This document shows, piece by piece, positions 1 to 8,243 of a DNA stretch of 47,422 bases. The position numbers and the translations under genes were made by a program. Numbering within the stretch: position 1 is the stretch's first letter; the number at the start of each line of letters is the position of its first letter. The stretch lies in the NCBI GenBank assembly GCA_009379825.1, contig WHTA01000043.1, positions 1 to 47,422 on the forward strand, in the 5' to 3' direction. The notes under the pieces were generated by a model that had not been told where the DNA came from, made no database searches, and was given only the letters and a program-made list of their open reading frames with translations. The stretch is from Streptosporangiales bacterium (lineage in GTDB: Bacteria; Actinomycetota; Actinomycetes; Streptosporangiales; WHST01).

Positions 1-125
1 ACCCACCGGAGTCTTCACCCGCATCGCCCAGCGACTCCTCGCCCTCACCTCCGGCATCTGGACCAACTGGACCACCGGCGTCACCAGCAAACGATCACTA
101 ACCGCCTACGACCACTGACCAAGGA
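1..125 (+). mobile_element. Right end of an IS982-type insertion sequence (cut by window edge)
   Basis: The window opens inside a transposase gene whose stop codon lies at 116-118. Within a few bases after it, the reading frame of an unrelated PLP enzyme begins, so the element's right terminus should lie at about 120-130. I cannot define the terminal inverted repeat because the left end is outside the window. Confidence 0.5.
2..118 (+). CDS. IS982-family transposase, C-terminal fragment
   Basis: Thirty-eight codons are visible, reading from base 2 to a TGA at 116-118. The peptide contains RIAQRLLALTSGIW followed by NW and ends in KRSLTAYDH. This matches the C-terminal helix and tail I recall for actinobacterial IS982-family transposases. 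The catalytic DDE residues lie upstream, outside the window, so activity of the element cannot be judged. Family assignment rests on this tail only and is moderately secure. Confidence 0.6.
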   Translation, partial: PTGVFTRIAQRLLALTSGIWTNWTTGVTSKRSLTAYDH

Positions 126-320
126 ATCAACCATCTAGGCGCTGCCGTACCGGACGCAATAGTAGTGCTACCAGTCGCCTACGGCGACTGCCTATCCGGC
201 ATCCACTGCGGCTTCGCCGACCTCCAAGCAACCGGCCACATCGACCGCGTACCGCGCCTGGTAGCCGTCGAGCTGTTCCACGCCCTAGACCAGGCCCTCA
301 CGTCCCTCGCGCCCACTGCG

Positions 321-356
321 CCCGCCGGGTCCACCGCGCCCGCCGGGTCCACCGCG
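321..356 (+). repeat. 18-bp tandem repeat, two perfect copies
   Basis: The 18-base unit CCCGCCGGGTCCACCGCG occurs at 321-338 and again at 339-356. In the pseudogene frame it encodes Pro-Ala-Gly-Ser-Thr-Ala-type repeats. Confidence 0.85.
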
Positions 357-473
357 CCCGCCGCCATTGGCAACCACGGCAACCACTGCGACGACGACCA
401 CGGCAGCGGTGGCCAGGGCGGTGCTGGCGCTGAGGGCGTCCACGGCGGTGATGGCGGCGACGGCGTCCACGAC

Positions 474-518
474 GGCCACGGCGGCCACGGCGGCCACGGC
501 GGCCACGGCGGCCACGGC
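474..518 (+). repeat. 9-bp minisatellite (GGCCACGGC) x5
   Basis: Five perfect head-to-tail copies of GGCCACGGC are present, with degenerate copies on both sides (about 430-560). In the threonine-synthase-like frame they encode Gly-His-Gly repeats. Such arrays can change length by replication slippage. Confidence 0.9.
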
Positions 519-962
519 GGCGGTGACGGCCGTACCGACGTCGGTGGCGTCCACGACGGTGGCGGCGGCGAGCCAGCACTTGGGCCGGTGCCGATCACGA
601 GCACGGCGGCGTTCTCCATCGGCGGTCCGTACAACACCCGCCAGGCCGTACAAGCGATCTGCGCGACCGGCGGGCGAGCGGTGCCGGTCACCGAGGAACA
701 GCTGCTCGCCGACCAACGACAGCTGGCAGCGACCGAGGGCCTGTTCGTCGAAGCCGCCTCCGCCGCAACCATCGCGGCCGTCCGCAAGCAAGCCGCGGAC
801 GCCTGGCTAGCCCCGCACGAGACCGTCGTCTGCCTACTCACCTCGACGGCCCTGAAGGACCCAGCGTCCGCCGCCTCCCTCCCGACCGCCACTGCCGTCG
901 ACCTAGCCCATACCACCCCCGCCGCCGCGCTCGACGCCCTGGACCGCAAGCACGTGCACTAG

Positions 963-1633
963 CCAGTCTCTCCACGCTGCGCGGACGTGCGGTTGCCCAC
1001 ACGTCCGCGCCCGCCAGCGCTGGCTCTGGGCTGTCCGCGCGTCCCGCGCCGCCCGTAATGCCTGCCGAGCCCACGGTGCCCGTCGACCGCGCCCGCCAGC
1101 GCTGGGTCGTGGGCTGTCCGTCGCTCCGCGCCGCGGTAGTGCTTGCCCGGGCCGCGGTAGCCGTCGGCCTCGTCGCCCGCGCCGGCTGTGGTGCTTGGCG
1201 AGTCCACGATTCGCGTCGGCCGCGTTTGCTCGTGCCGGCCGTTGTGCTTGACGAACCCACGGTGCCCGTCGACCGCGTCTGCCCGCGCCGGCCGTGGGCT
1301 GTCTGCCGTTCCGCGCCACCGTAGTGCTTGCCCGGGCCGCGGTAGCCGTTGGCCTCGTCGCCCGCGCCGGCTGTGGATTTGTCCCTGCCTCCCGACCGTG
1401 GTGTTCGCCCGAGCCCCTCTGGCTCGCGACTTCGCCCACCACCCCGACGGCCGCGCTCGACGCCTCCGACCCCACAGCGCCCTAGCCCCCACGCTGGCAC
1501 CGGGTCGACTCACGTCCCGCACTGGTCGTCGTGCTGAACTCCTCGATTCGAGGGGCACCACTCGCCGGCGCGGCCGTCCACAGGTTCTCCGCGGCCCCTT
1601 GGGTCGCACCGTCCGGCTGCCGATGTCACGGGT
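963..1633. other. Non-coding spacer between the pseudogene and comEA
   Basis: No open frame here resembles a protein; frames on both strands are rich in Arg, Pro and Ala without domains. The notable content is a dispersed direct repeat (see 1070-1376). The comEA promoter should lie near the right edge, but I see no convincing -35/-10 pair. Confidence 0.6.
1070..1376. repeat. Intergenic direct repeat, period about 185 bp, two copies
   Basis: Copy one spans about 1070-1191 and copy two about 1256-1376. Both begin with CCCACGGTGCCCGTCGACCG and contain a near-identical block of about 55 bases starting TAGTGCTTGCCCGGGCCGCG (1137 and 1322) and ending GCCGGCTGTGG. The middle of each copy is more diverged and has small indels. 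Confidence 0.8.
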
Positions 1634-2920
1634 ATGCCAGGGAAGAAGACTGAGCGCGCAACCTCCCGGGTGAATCGGGTGATGCCGGCGGCTGCCACCG
1701 GTTGGCTGCCGGCCGAGGCGGTTACAGAGCCTGCGGCCGGTGCTACGACTCGCGGCAAGCTGCGTGCAGAACCGGAGCCACAACTACCTCGACGCACCCA
1801 CGCCGCCCCGCCCGCCGCGGCACGCCGGGGTGACCGCAACGGTTCGGACGGTGTGGCGCATGGGGGCGGTGATGGCTCGCCTGGCAGGGCGCGCCGGGGC
1901 GGCCCCAACGGACCGTCCGGCGTGGCCCGTCGGGGCCGCGCCGACCCGCCTGCAGAGGCGCGCCAGGGTGCTCGCAACGGTTCGGACGGTGTGGCCGATG
2001 GTCGTGATGACTCGCCTGGCAAGGTGCGCCGGGGCGGCCGCAACGGTTCGGACGGTGTGGCCGATGGTCGTGATGACTCGCCTGGCAAGGTGCGCCGGGG
2101 CGGCCGCAACGGTTCGGACGGTGTGGCGCCTCGGGGCCGCGACAACCCGCGCAGCGAGCCACCCCCCGACGTTCCGCCAGACGAGGCCCGCCGGGACGAC
2201 CAGGTTGAGCCGCCGGGCCGACGGCGCCCGGCCCACGCGCCGGGGCCCGACCTCCGCACTGCCGTCCGTACGGCGGTCGCGGCCAAGCTGCCGGCCACGC
2301 TGCGCGGCGCGAGGTACAGCCCCGGCAGGCGGGGCTGGCGTGCGCTGGTCGTGGTCGCACTGCTGGCCGCGCTCATCAGTGGCGGCCTGTGGTGGCGGGG
2401 CAGGTCGGTACCTGCCGAGGTGCCGCCAGTGACCGCCGCGACCAGCCAAGCCCCGGCGTCGAGCACATCGTCCGCGCCGGCGAAGCGGATCGTCGTCGAC
2501 GTCGCGGGCAAGGTACGCCGTCCCGGCATCGTGCGCCTGCCGGCGGGGTCACGCGTCATCGACGCGATCCGTGCGGCGGGTGGACTGCGCCCGGGCGCCA
2601 AGACCGTCGGGCTCAACCTGGCGCGCAAACTGTCCGACGGCGAGCAGATCCTCGTCGACGTGCCTGCCGCAGTGTCCCAGGCCGCTACCGTGCCGCCAGG
2701 TACCGGCGGGCCGGCGGGCACGGCCGGGCCGAAGATCGACCTCAACGCCGCCGATCTGACCCAGCTCGAGGAGTTGCCCGGTGTCGGTCCTGTCCTGGCG
2801 CAACGCATCATCGACTACCGCACCAAACACGGCGGCTTCCAGGCCGTCAACGAACTGAAGGACGTGTCCGGCATCGGTCCGGCGCGTTATGCCGACATCT
2901 CGTCGCGGGTGCAGGTATGA
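1634..2920 (+). CDS. comEA: ComEA-family DNA-binding competence protein with tandem-repeat N-terminus
   Basis: ComEA binds double-stranded DNA at the cell surface and hands it to the ComEC channel. This 428-residue version has one transmembrane helix (about residues 237-254, ALVVVALLAALISGGLWW), a Ser/Thr/Pro linker, an SLBB domain (about 284-345, starting RIVVDVAGKVRRPG) and a C-terminal helix-hairpin-helix pair (about 367-428, with LPGVGPVLAQRI and VSGIGPARYADI). The cytoplasmic N-terminal part is unusually long and disordered and contains five copies of a 22-23-residue unit (RRGGRNGSDGV and similar). Its stop overlaps the comEC start by four bases (ATGA at 2917-2920), indicating translational coupling. 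Start is ATG at 1634; a later start cannot be excluded because the N-terminus is not conserved. Confidence 0.88.
   Translation: MPGKKTERATSRVNRVMPAAATGWLPAEAVTEPAAGATTRGKLRAEPEPQLPRRTHAAPPAAARRGDRNGSDGVAHGGGDGSPGRARRGGPNGPSGVARRGRADPPAEARQGARNGSDGVADGRDDSPGKVRRGGRNGSDGVADGRDDSPGKVRRGGRNGSDGVAPRGRDNPRSEPPPDVPPDEARRDDQVEPPGRRRPAHAPGPDLRTAVRTAVAAKLPATLRGARYSPGRRGWRALVVVALLAALISGGLWWRGRSVPAEVPPVTAATSQAPASSTSSAPAKRIVVDVAGKVRRPGIVRLPAGSRVIDAIRAAGGLRPGAKTVGLNLARKLSDGEQILVDVPAAVSQAATVPPGTGGPAGTAGPKIDLNAADLTQLEELPGVGPVLAQRIIDYRTKHGGFQAVNELKDVSGIGPARYADISSRVQV
1823..2155 (+). repeat. 66-69-bp coding repeat in comEA, five copies
   Basis: Five consecutive units encode 22-23 residues each around the core RNGSDGVADGRDDSPGKV. 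The third, fourth and the start of the fifth units are nearly identical at DNA level (about 1970-2130), which points to recent duplication. The first two are more diverged. Confidence 0.85.
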
Positions 2921-5292
2921 GCACTACGCGTGGATTGGGGGTGGTGCCGAGCCAGGTACCGGACCTACGCCTCGGCGGTGCGGCCGTGGCAGGTTGGCTG
3001 GTCGCCCTGGGCTTGCTCGGCACGTCCGCCGGCACCGCCATCGCGGTGAGCATCGTGGGGGTGATCGTGACGGTGGCCACGCGAGTGTTGTTGCGGTCCC
3101 GGCCACGGCTGCGGTGGTCGGTCCCGGCGGTCCTCGCCTGTGCCACGGCAGCCGCGGCGTGCACGGCTGCGCACCTGGCGGTGCTCGGCTCCGGGCCGAT
3201 ACCGCGGTGGGCCGCGGCTGGGAGCAGTGTCCACGCCGAGCTCGTCGTCTCCGGCGACCCCATGCTGGTCAAGGAGAAGCCTGCCGCGAGCTGGCAGCGG
3301 CGCTCGGTCACGGTCCGCGCGAGCCTCCGGCGGGTAGCGCGGCAGGGGGACGCCTACACCGGCCGGCAGCCGGTGCTGGTGATCACCAGCGAACCGGGTT
3401 GGCGACGGCTCACGCCCGGCCAGCGGCTGAGGGTGACGGGAACGCTGGCGAGGCCGCTGGACGACGGCACGTTCGCTGCGGTGCTCTACGCGCGGTCGCC
3501 GCCGCGGCCGGTGGGGCGACCGCCACCGGTGCAGCGGGTCGCCGCCGGTTTGCGGGCCGGGTTGCGCGACGCGGTTGGCGTGCTGCCGGGAGAGGCGCGC
3601 GGGCTGATACCTGGCCTGGTGGTCGGCGACACCTCGTTGCTGTCGACGCGGCTGGAGGACGAGTTCCGCCGGACGGGGCTGACGCACCTGCTGGCAGTCT
3701 CCGGCTCCAACCTCGCCATCGTCACCGGCGCGATTGTGTTGGCGGGACGCTGGTTGGTGCTGTCGCCACGGTTGCTCGCCGGGTTGGCGGCAGGCGGCAT
3801 CATCGGCTTCGTCGTGCTCGCTCGTCCCGAACCGAGCGTGCTGCGCGCGGCGGTCATGGGGGGGATCGGGCTGCTGGCACTCGGCTACGGGCGACCCCGG
3901 CGAAGTCTGCCTGCCTTGTTCACCGCGGTACTCGTGCTGGTCTACGCCGACCCTGCCCTGGCCCGGTCCTTCGGGTTCGCGTTGTCGGTGTTCGCGACGT
4001 TCGGGTTGATCGTGCTGGCTCCGCCGTGGCGCGATTGGTTGGTGGCGCGCGGTGTGCCGCGGCTGTTGGCCGAGGCGATCGCGGTACCGGCCGCTGCCCA
4101 GGCCATGTGCGGGCCGGTGATCGTGCTGCTCGCCGGACAGGTCAACGTGCTCGCGGTGCTGGCGAACCTGCTGGCAGCACCCGCCGTCGCGCCGATCACC
4201 GTGCTCGGCGTGGTCGTCACCCTGGTGCACCCGGTCCTGCCCGGCGTCGCCGAGCTGCTGGCCTGGTGCGCGTGGCTACCGGCGTGGTGGGTCGTCCAGG
4301 TGGCGAGGAACGCGGCTGCCGTGCCCTGGGCTGCGGTGGACTGGCACGGCGGGGTGCTCGGTGCGGTGGGCCTGGCGGCCCTCACCGTGGCCGTGTTCGT
4401 GCTGGCGCCACACCGGATGGTGCGCGCGCTGGTCGCGGCGGCGCTCGTCGGGGCGCTGACGGTGGTCGGCACCGTGCACCTGGTGGCACCGGCATGGCCG
4501 CCGAAGGGCTGGCGGGTCGTGGCGTGTGACGTCGGGCAGGGCGACGGCCTGGTGCTCCGGGTGGCCGACGGCAGCGCCGTCGTGGTCGACACCGGGCCCG
4601 AGTCGGCGCCGATCCGGACGTGTCTCGACCGGCTGCGGATACGGCAGGTGCCGCTGGTGTTGGTCAGCCACCTGCACGCGGACCACGTCGCCGGCCTGGC
4701 CGGCGTGCTGGCCGGCCGCAGTGTCGGAACGGTGGTGACCACGCCGCTCGGGCACCCGCAGGAACAGTGGCGGCAGCTGCGCCGCTCGACGGCGCGCGCC
4801 GATGTCGAGCTGCACCGGGCGACGGCGGGTACGGGCTGGCAGCTGCCGGGCCTGCGCCTGCAGGTGTTGTGGCCGGAGCCCGGGGTGGTGGGCGTCGACA
4901 GCGCGGGGGAGAACGATGCGAGCCTCGTCGTGCGGGCCAGCTGGCCCGGGCTCACCATGCTGCTCACCGGTGACATCGAACCGGACGCGCAGCGACGGTT
5001 GCGCGCCGCCGGTGTCGAGCTGCGCGCCGACGTACTGAAGGTGCCGCATCACGGTTCGGCCCGGCAGGATCCCGGGTTCCTCACTGCGACCCGTTCGCGC
5101 GTGGCGGTGATCTCCGCGGGCGCGGACAACGCGTACGGCCATCCGGCCGCTCGCACGCTGCGTTCGCTGCGCCTGCGACGGATGCGCGTACTGCGTACCG
5201 ACCGCGGTGGCGACGTGGCGGTGGTCCGTACGTCCAGCGGACAGCTCGCGGTCGTGACGCGCGGTGGCACGGCTGCTGCGGCCGACCCGTGA
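2917..5292 (+). CDS. comEC: ComEC/Rec2 family DNA-uptake channel protein
   Basis: ComEC forms the inner-membrane channel through which single-stranded DNA enters during transformation. The 791-residue product has an N-terminal pair of membrane helices, a soluble region, a Competence domain with many helices (core LTHLLAVSGSNLAIVTG), and a C-terminal metallo-beta-lactamase domain from about residue 535. That domain shows DVGQGDGLVLR, the metal-binding SHLHADHVAGL and KVPHHGS. The ATG at 2917 overlaps the comEA stop (ATGA) and is preferred over open sequence extending further upstream, which would run inside comEA. Natural competence is rarely shown in Actinobacteria, so the physiological role here is inferred. 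Confidence 0.92.
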   Translation: MSTTRGLGVVPSQVPDLRLGGAAVAGWLVALGLLGTSAGTAIAVSIVGVIVTVATRVLLRSRPRLRWSVPAVLACATAAAACTAAHLAVLGSGPIPRWAAAGSSVHAELVVSGDPMLVKEKPAASWQRRSVTVRASLRRVARQGDAYTGRQPVLVITSEPGWRRLTPGQRLRVTGTLARPLDDGTFAAVLYARSPPRPVGRPPPVQRVAAGLRAGLRDAVGVLPGEARGLIPGLVVGDTSLLSTRLEDEFRRTGLTHLLAVSGSNLAIVTGAIVLAGRWLVLSPRLLAGLAAGGIIGFVVLARPEPSVLRAAVMGGIGLLALGYGRPRRSLPALFTAVLVLVYADPALARSFGFALSVFATFGLIVLAPPWRDWLVARGVPRLLAEAIAVPAAAQAMCGPVIVLLAGQVNVLAVLANLLAAPAVAPITVLGVVVTLVHPVLPGVAELLAWCAWLPAWWVVQVARNAAAVPWAAVDWHGGVLGAVGLAALTVAVFVLAPHRMVRALVAAALVGALTVVGTVHLVAPAWPPKGWRVVACDVGQGDGLVLRVADGSAVVVDTGPESAPIRTCLDRLRIRQVPLVLVSHLHADHVAGLAGVLAGRSVGTVVTTPLGHPQEQWRQLRRSTARADVELHRATAGTGWQLPGLRLQVLWPEPGVVGVDSAGENDASLVVRASWPGLTMLLTGDIEPDAQRRLRAAGVELRADVLKVPHHGSARQDPGFLTATRSRVAVISAGADNAYGHPAARTLRSLRLRRMRVLRTDRGGDVAVVRTSSGQLAVVTRGGTAAAADP

Positions 5293-5342
5293 CGATGTCC
5301 GTGTGGGGTTGGATTGTCGGTGCCGTGCGACAGGCTGAGGGG

Positions 5343-5870
5343 ATGTTCGAAACCCAAGCCGAGCTCGACGAACTTCAGCAGCTACTCGACAAGTCGTTGG
5401 CGCGCTCGACGGCGCACCTGCAGTCCATCGTCCGACCGGACCGGTCGCTGACGGCTGCACAGCTGGTGCGGGTCAGTCAGGGCATGTGCACGCTCGCGCT
5501 GTCCACGGTCACCGCCGCCGGGGAGCCGCGGATCAGCGGCGTGGACGGTCACTTCCTGCACGGTCGCTGGGTATTCGGCACCGAGAGGTCCGCGGCGAAG
5601 TCTCGGCACCTGGCGGCGCGTCCGGCGGCGAGCGCAGCACACCTGCGCGGTGACGACCTCGGCCTGTTCGCCCACGGCGTGGTCGAGACGCTGAACCCCA
5701 CCGATGGCGCGGAGGATGCAGAGTGGCCGGCCGTACTCGACTACGTCACCGAGTACTACGGCGAGTCGCCGATGGGGTGGGGTGACGTTGTCTACTACCG
5801 GCTGCGTCCGCAGTGGATGGTGGCGTACGGCGATCCGGCGAAGCTGTTCGAGGACGCCGAGGTCGCGTAG
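5343..5870 (+). CDS. Pyridoxamine 5'-phosphate oxidase-fold (PPOX/FMN-binding) protein
   Basis: This is a split-barrel flavin- or F420-binding protein of about 175 residues. The core CTLALSTVTAAGEPRISGVDGHFLHGRWVFGTE followed by AAKSRHLAARPAASAAHLRG is typical of the family, in which the first strands bind the flavin phosphate. A C-terminal WMVAYGDP segment closes the domain. The enzyme substrate cannot be read from the sequence. ATG at 5343 gives a normal family length, with GAGGGG directly before it. An upstream GTG at 5289 overlapping the comEC stop would add 18 poorly conserved residues, so the start is ambiguous. The gene sits between comEC and holA on the same strand. Confidence 0.8.
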   Translation: MFETQAELDELQQLLDKSLARSTAHLQSIVRPDRSLTAAQLVRVSQGMCTLALSTVTAAGEPRISGVDGHFLHGRWVFGTERSAAKSRHLAARPAASAAHLRGDDLGLFAHGVVETLNPTDGAEDAEWPAVLDYVTEYYGESPMGWGDVVYYRLRPQWMVAYGDPAKLFEDAEVA

Positions 5871-5920
5871 CTACTGACGCAGGTGGCCGTGCGGTCGGTG
5901 CCGCGTGGGATGCTTGGCCC

Positions 5921-6901
5921 GTGGCCGCTACCCGCGACGATCCGCTCGCTCCCGTGACCCTCGTGACCGGTGGTGAGGAGCTACTGGTCGACCGTGCCGT
6001 CGCCGAGGTGGTCGGCGCGGTGCGCAAGCGGGACCCGGGCGCGGAGGTGCACGAGCTGACCGCCGGTGAGCTGGAGCCCGGACGGTTGACCGAGCTGGCC
6101 AGCCCGTCCCTGTTCGGGGAGCCCCGCGTCCTCGTGGTGCGCGGCACCGAGACCTTGGGCAAGGACCTCACCGCTGAGCTGACCGAGTTGCTGCAGCAGT
6201 CGGCGGACGACGTGACGGTCGTGATCGTCCATGCCGGCGGCAACCGCGGCAAGGCCGTGCTCGAGCTGGCCGACGGGGCAAGCGCGCGGCGGGTGGACTG
6301 CCAGCCGGTGAAGCGGCAGGCGGACCGGTTGAAGTTCGTCGCTGCGGAAGTGCGCCGGCTGGGCAGCACGTTGACCGACGACGGGGCGCGGGCACTGATC
6401 GACGCGGTCGGCGCCGACCTGCGCGAGCTCGCGCAGGCGTGCTCCCAGCTGGTCGCGGACTCGGACACCGCGAAGATCGACGCGAACGTCGTCGCCAGGT
6501 ACTACACAGGACGGGCCGAGGCGACCAGTTTCACCGTCGCCGACCGGGCGCTCGAGGGTCGTGCTGCGGATGCTCTCGAGCAGCTGCGCTGGGCGATGGC
6601 GGTCGGGGTGGCGCCGGTGCTCGTCACCGGTGCGCTGGCGCAGAGCATGCGGTCACTCGTCCAGGTGCGTGCGGCGGGCGCGAAGCGTCCCGCTGACCTG
6701 GCCAAGGAGCTCGGCATGCCGCCGTGGAAGGTCGACCGGGTGCGTAAGCAGGTGCGCGGATGGACCGATGACGCGATAGCCCGCGCGATCCATGCGGTGG
6801 CAGAGGCGGACGCCCAGGTCAAGGGCGAGGCCGCGGACGCGTCGTACGCCCTGGAACGCGCAGTGGTGACGATCGCGCGGTGCGCGCGTACAGCAGGCTG
6901 A
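5921..6901 (+). CDS. holA: DNA polymerase III subunit delta
   Basis: HolA is the clamp-loader subunit that opens the beta sliding clamp. The 326-residue product has the expected layout: an N-terminal RecA-like fold beginning PVTLVTGGEELLVDRAV, a small lid domain (GADLRELAQACSQLVA) and a C-terminal collar region (MPPWKVDRVRKQVRGWTDDAIARAI). Length is normal. I chose the GTG at 5921 because upstream in-frame sequence overlaps the preceding gene and is not conserved. Position between comEC and rpsT is the standard actinobacterial arrangement. Confidence 0.92.
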   Translation: MAATRDDPLAPVTLVTGGEELLVDRAVAEVVGAVRKRDPGAEVHELTAGELEPGRLTELASPSLFGEPRVLVVRGTETLGKDLTAELTELLQQSADDVTVVIVHAGGNRGKAVLELADGASARRVDCQPVKRQADRLKFVAAEVRRLGSTLTDDGARALIDAVGADLRELAQACSQLVADSDTAKIDANVVARYYTGRAEATSFTVADRALEGRAADALEQLRWAMAVGVAPVLVTGALAQSMRSLVQVRAAGAKRPADLAKELGMPPWKVDRVRKQVRGWTDDAIARAIHAVAEADAQVKGEAADASYALERAVVTIARCARTAG

Positions 6902-7436
6902 CGCCCCGCGGGTCTGGCGCTCCGCGCGTCTGGGCCCCGGCGAGGCGACCGGCAGCGGTGAGTCCCGGTGGGTGGAGTCGCTGGCGGTGAGGTTGCTAGT
7001 AGTCGGGCGGCCTGGTGGTCGAGCTGGGCTCCGGGCGGGGTGACCCGGCAGCGGTGAATTCCGGGGTGGGTTCGCTGGTAACGGGCTTGCTAGGAGTGTC
7101 GGGCGGCCTGGTGGTCGATCTGGGCCCGCGGGGGTGACCCGGCAGCGGTGAAGTCCCGGGGCGTGCTCGCCGGCAGTGACCTTGCTAGAAGTGTCGGGCG
7201 GCCTGGTGGTCGAGCTGGCCCCGGCGTCGGCGAGCTGAGCCCGACCCGGTTTCGGGCGATGCCGCTGTAGTCACTGACCGGATAGCCGCACGTTTCACGC
7301 GGAGGCCGGGCGGGATGGCCGGGTCGGGGCGGTGAGCCACGCAGCAGTGCAGCTGTCCGCGGGGCTGAGATGACCGGGCCGGGCTGATCGCGCTCGGGGT
7401 GCGCGCCGTACCGATGAGCCGGGGCGGGCGTGCGCC
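6902..7436. other. Convergent intergenic region between holA and rpsT
   Basis: This 535-base stretch lies between the 3' ends of holA and rpsT. I see no coding frame with recognisable features and no strong terminator hairpin. Its main content is three tandem copies of a 95-bp repeat (6947-7230). The last 200 bases show nothing distinctive. Confidence 0.6.
6947..7230. repeat. Intergenic tandem repeat, 94-95 bp x3
   Basis: Three head-to-tail units begin at 6947, 7042 and 7136, each with GACC(C)GGCAGCGGTGA. Each contains TTGCTAG(T/G/A)AGT(G)TCGGG followed by CGGCCTGGTGGTCGA. The unit-to-unit differences are scattered substitutions and single-base indels. The array lies between two convergent genes. 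Confidence 0.85.
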
Positions 7437-7706
7437 TTACTTGCTGGCGAGCACGTTGGCCTGCTTGACCAGGGCGGACTTGCGGTTCGCGGCCTGGTTC
7501 TTGTGGATGACGCCCTTGCTCGCGGCCTTGTCGAGGCTGCGGGTGGCGGTACGCAGCAGGGTGTTCGCCTGCTCGACGTCACCGGCCTCGGCGGCTGCGC
7601 GGAACCTGCGCACCGATGTCCGCAGCGCGGAGCGCACGGCCTTGTTGCGCTGCCGTGCGGCCTCGTTCTGCTTGTTCCGCTTGATCTGCGACTTGATGTT
7701 CGCCAC
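7437..7706 (-). CDS. rpsT: 30S ribosomal protein S20
   Basis: S20 binds 16S rRNA early in small-subunit assembly. The 89-residue product begins [20 protein letters not shown] and ends [20 protein letters not shown] plus SK, closely matching the bacterial S20 pattern with its basic helical bundle and the conserved K-G-x-I-H-K-N-x-A-A-R-x-K-S motif. The GTG at 7706 is preceded by GAAGG at a 7-base spacing. A longer frame to the right is not conserved. It is transcribed towards holA. Confidence 0.96.
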   Translation of the reverse strand: MANIKSQIKRNKQNEAARQRNKAVRSALRTSVRRFRAAAEAGDVEQANTLLRTATRSLDKAASKGVIHKNQAANRKSALVKQANVLASK

Positions 7707-8070
7707 GCGCGAGCCTTCGGTGTGATCGTCGGTAAGGAGGACAAACGTGGCGAGAGCCACGCGTTGAGCAAGATTACCAGCGCCGCGTTGCCGACCCAAA
7801 ATCGGGCCCACGCCCCCCCGCCACCAAGCGACCGCGGCCGCTGGCTCGGGCTGGGCTCGGCCTCACCACTGGCCTGCGGTCACCACTGGTCCTGCGTTGT
7901 CCGTTGTGCGCACCGGGCGGCCCGGCCCACCACAGCGGGCCCCGCCGGCCGCGGTGCCGTTGGCCCAAGCCAGGCTTGCTCACCGCCCAGCCCGCGGGGC
8001 TCGAGGTGGGCGACCAGTCGACGGGGGCCCGCTGTCCCGCCGAAGGTGGGGTAGGGCCGCCATCAGCGAT

Positions 8071-8243
8071 GCGGCTCGCCATCGCCAGTTGACCGGCGTG
8101 AGCGGTTCCCACGCCGTCGGCGGTCCACGGGCCGCCCTAGGACGGCGCGGCTCGCCATCGCCAGTTGACCGGCGCAACGGTTCCCACAACCATCGGCGGT
8201 CCGCCGGCCCGCCCCCAGGGAGGGCGCGGCTCGCCACGGCCAG
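8071..8243. repeat. Intergenic tandem repeat family A, about 76 bp, two full copies plus a partial third
   Basis: Units start at 8071, 8147 and 8226 with GCGGCTCGCCA(T/C). The first two share GCGGCTCGCCATCGCCAGTT followed by GACCGGCG, and then a CGGTTCCCAC/CGGCGGTCC block. The third is cut short where family B begins. Confidence 0.85.

Larger units (their letters stand above)
119..962 (+). pseudogene. Threonine synthase-like PLP enzyme, 5'-truncated remnant with low-complexity expansion
   Basis: From about 123 the frame reads through VVLPVAYGDCLSGIH, and later SIGGPYNTRQAV, VPVTEEQLLADQRQLAATEG, FVEAASAA and VCLLTSTALKDPA. These are the characteristic C-terminal segments of threonine synthase-like fold-type II PLP enzymes. 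The N-terminal half, with the PLP lysine, is missing because the IS982-type element ends immediately upstream. The first possible start (GTG at 165) lies inside a conserved segment, so it is not a true N-terminus. Between the two conserved blocks about 100 residues of Pro/Ala and Gly/His/Asp repeats replace what is normally a short linker. I read this as a decaying gene disrupted by the IS. Whether the expansion preceded the disruption is unknown. Confidence 0.6.

Noticed and set aside
179-949. Long minus-strand open frames opposite the threonine-synthase-like remnant
   Set aside because: They are Pro/Trp/Ser-rich mirrors of the repeat; the plus strand carries clear PLP-enzyme motifs on both sides of the array.
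838-1783. Minus-strand open frames over the 963-1633 spacer
   Set aside because: Arg/Ala/Gly-rich, self-repetitive and without a domain or a suitable start; they follow the DNA repeat.
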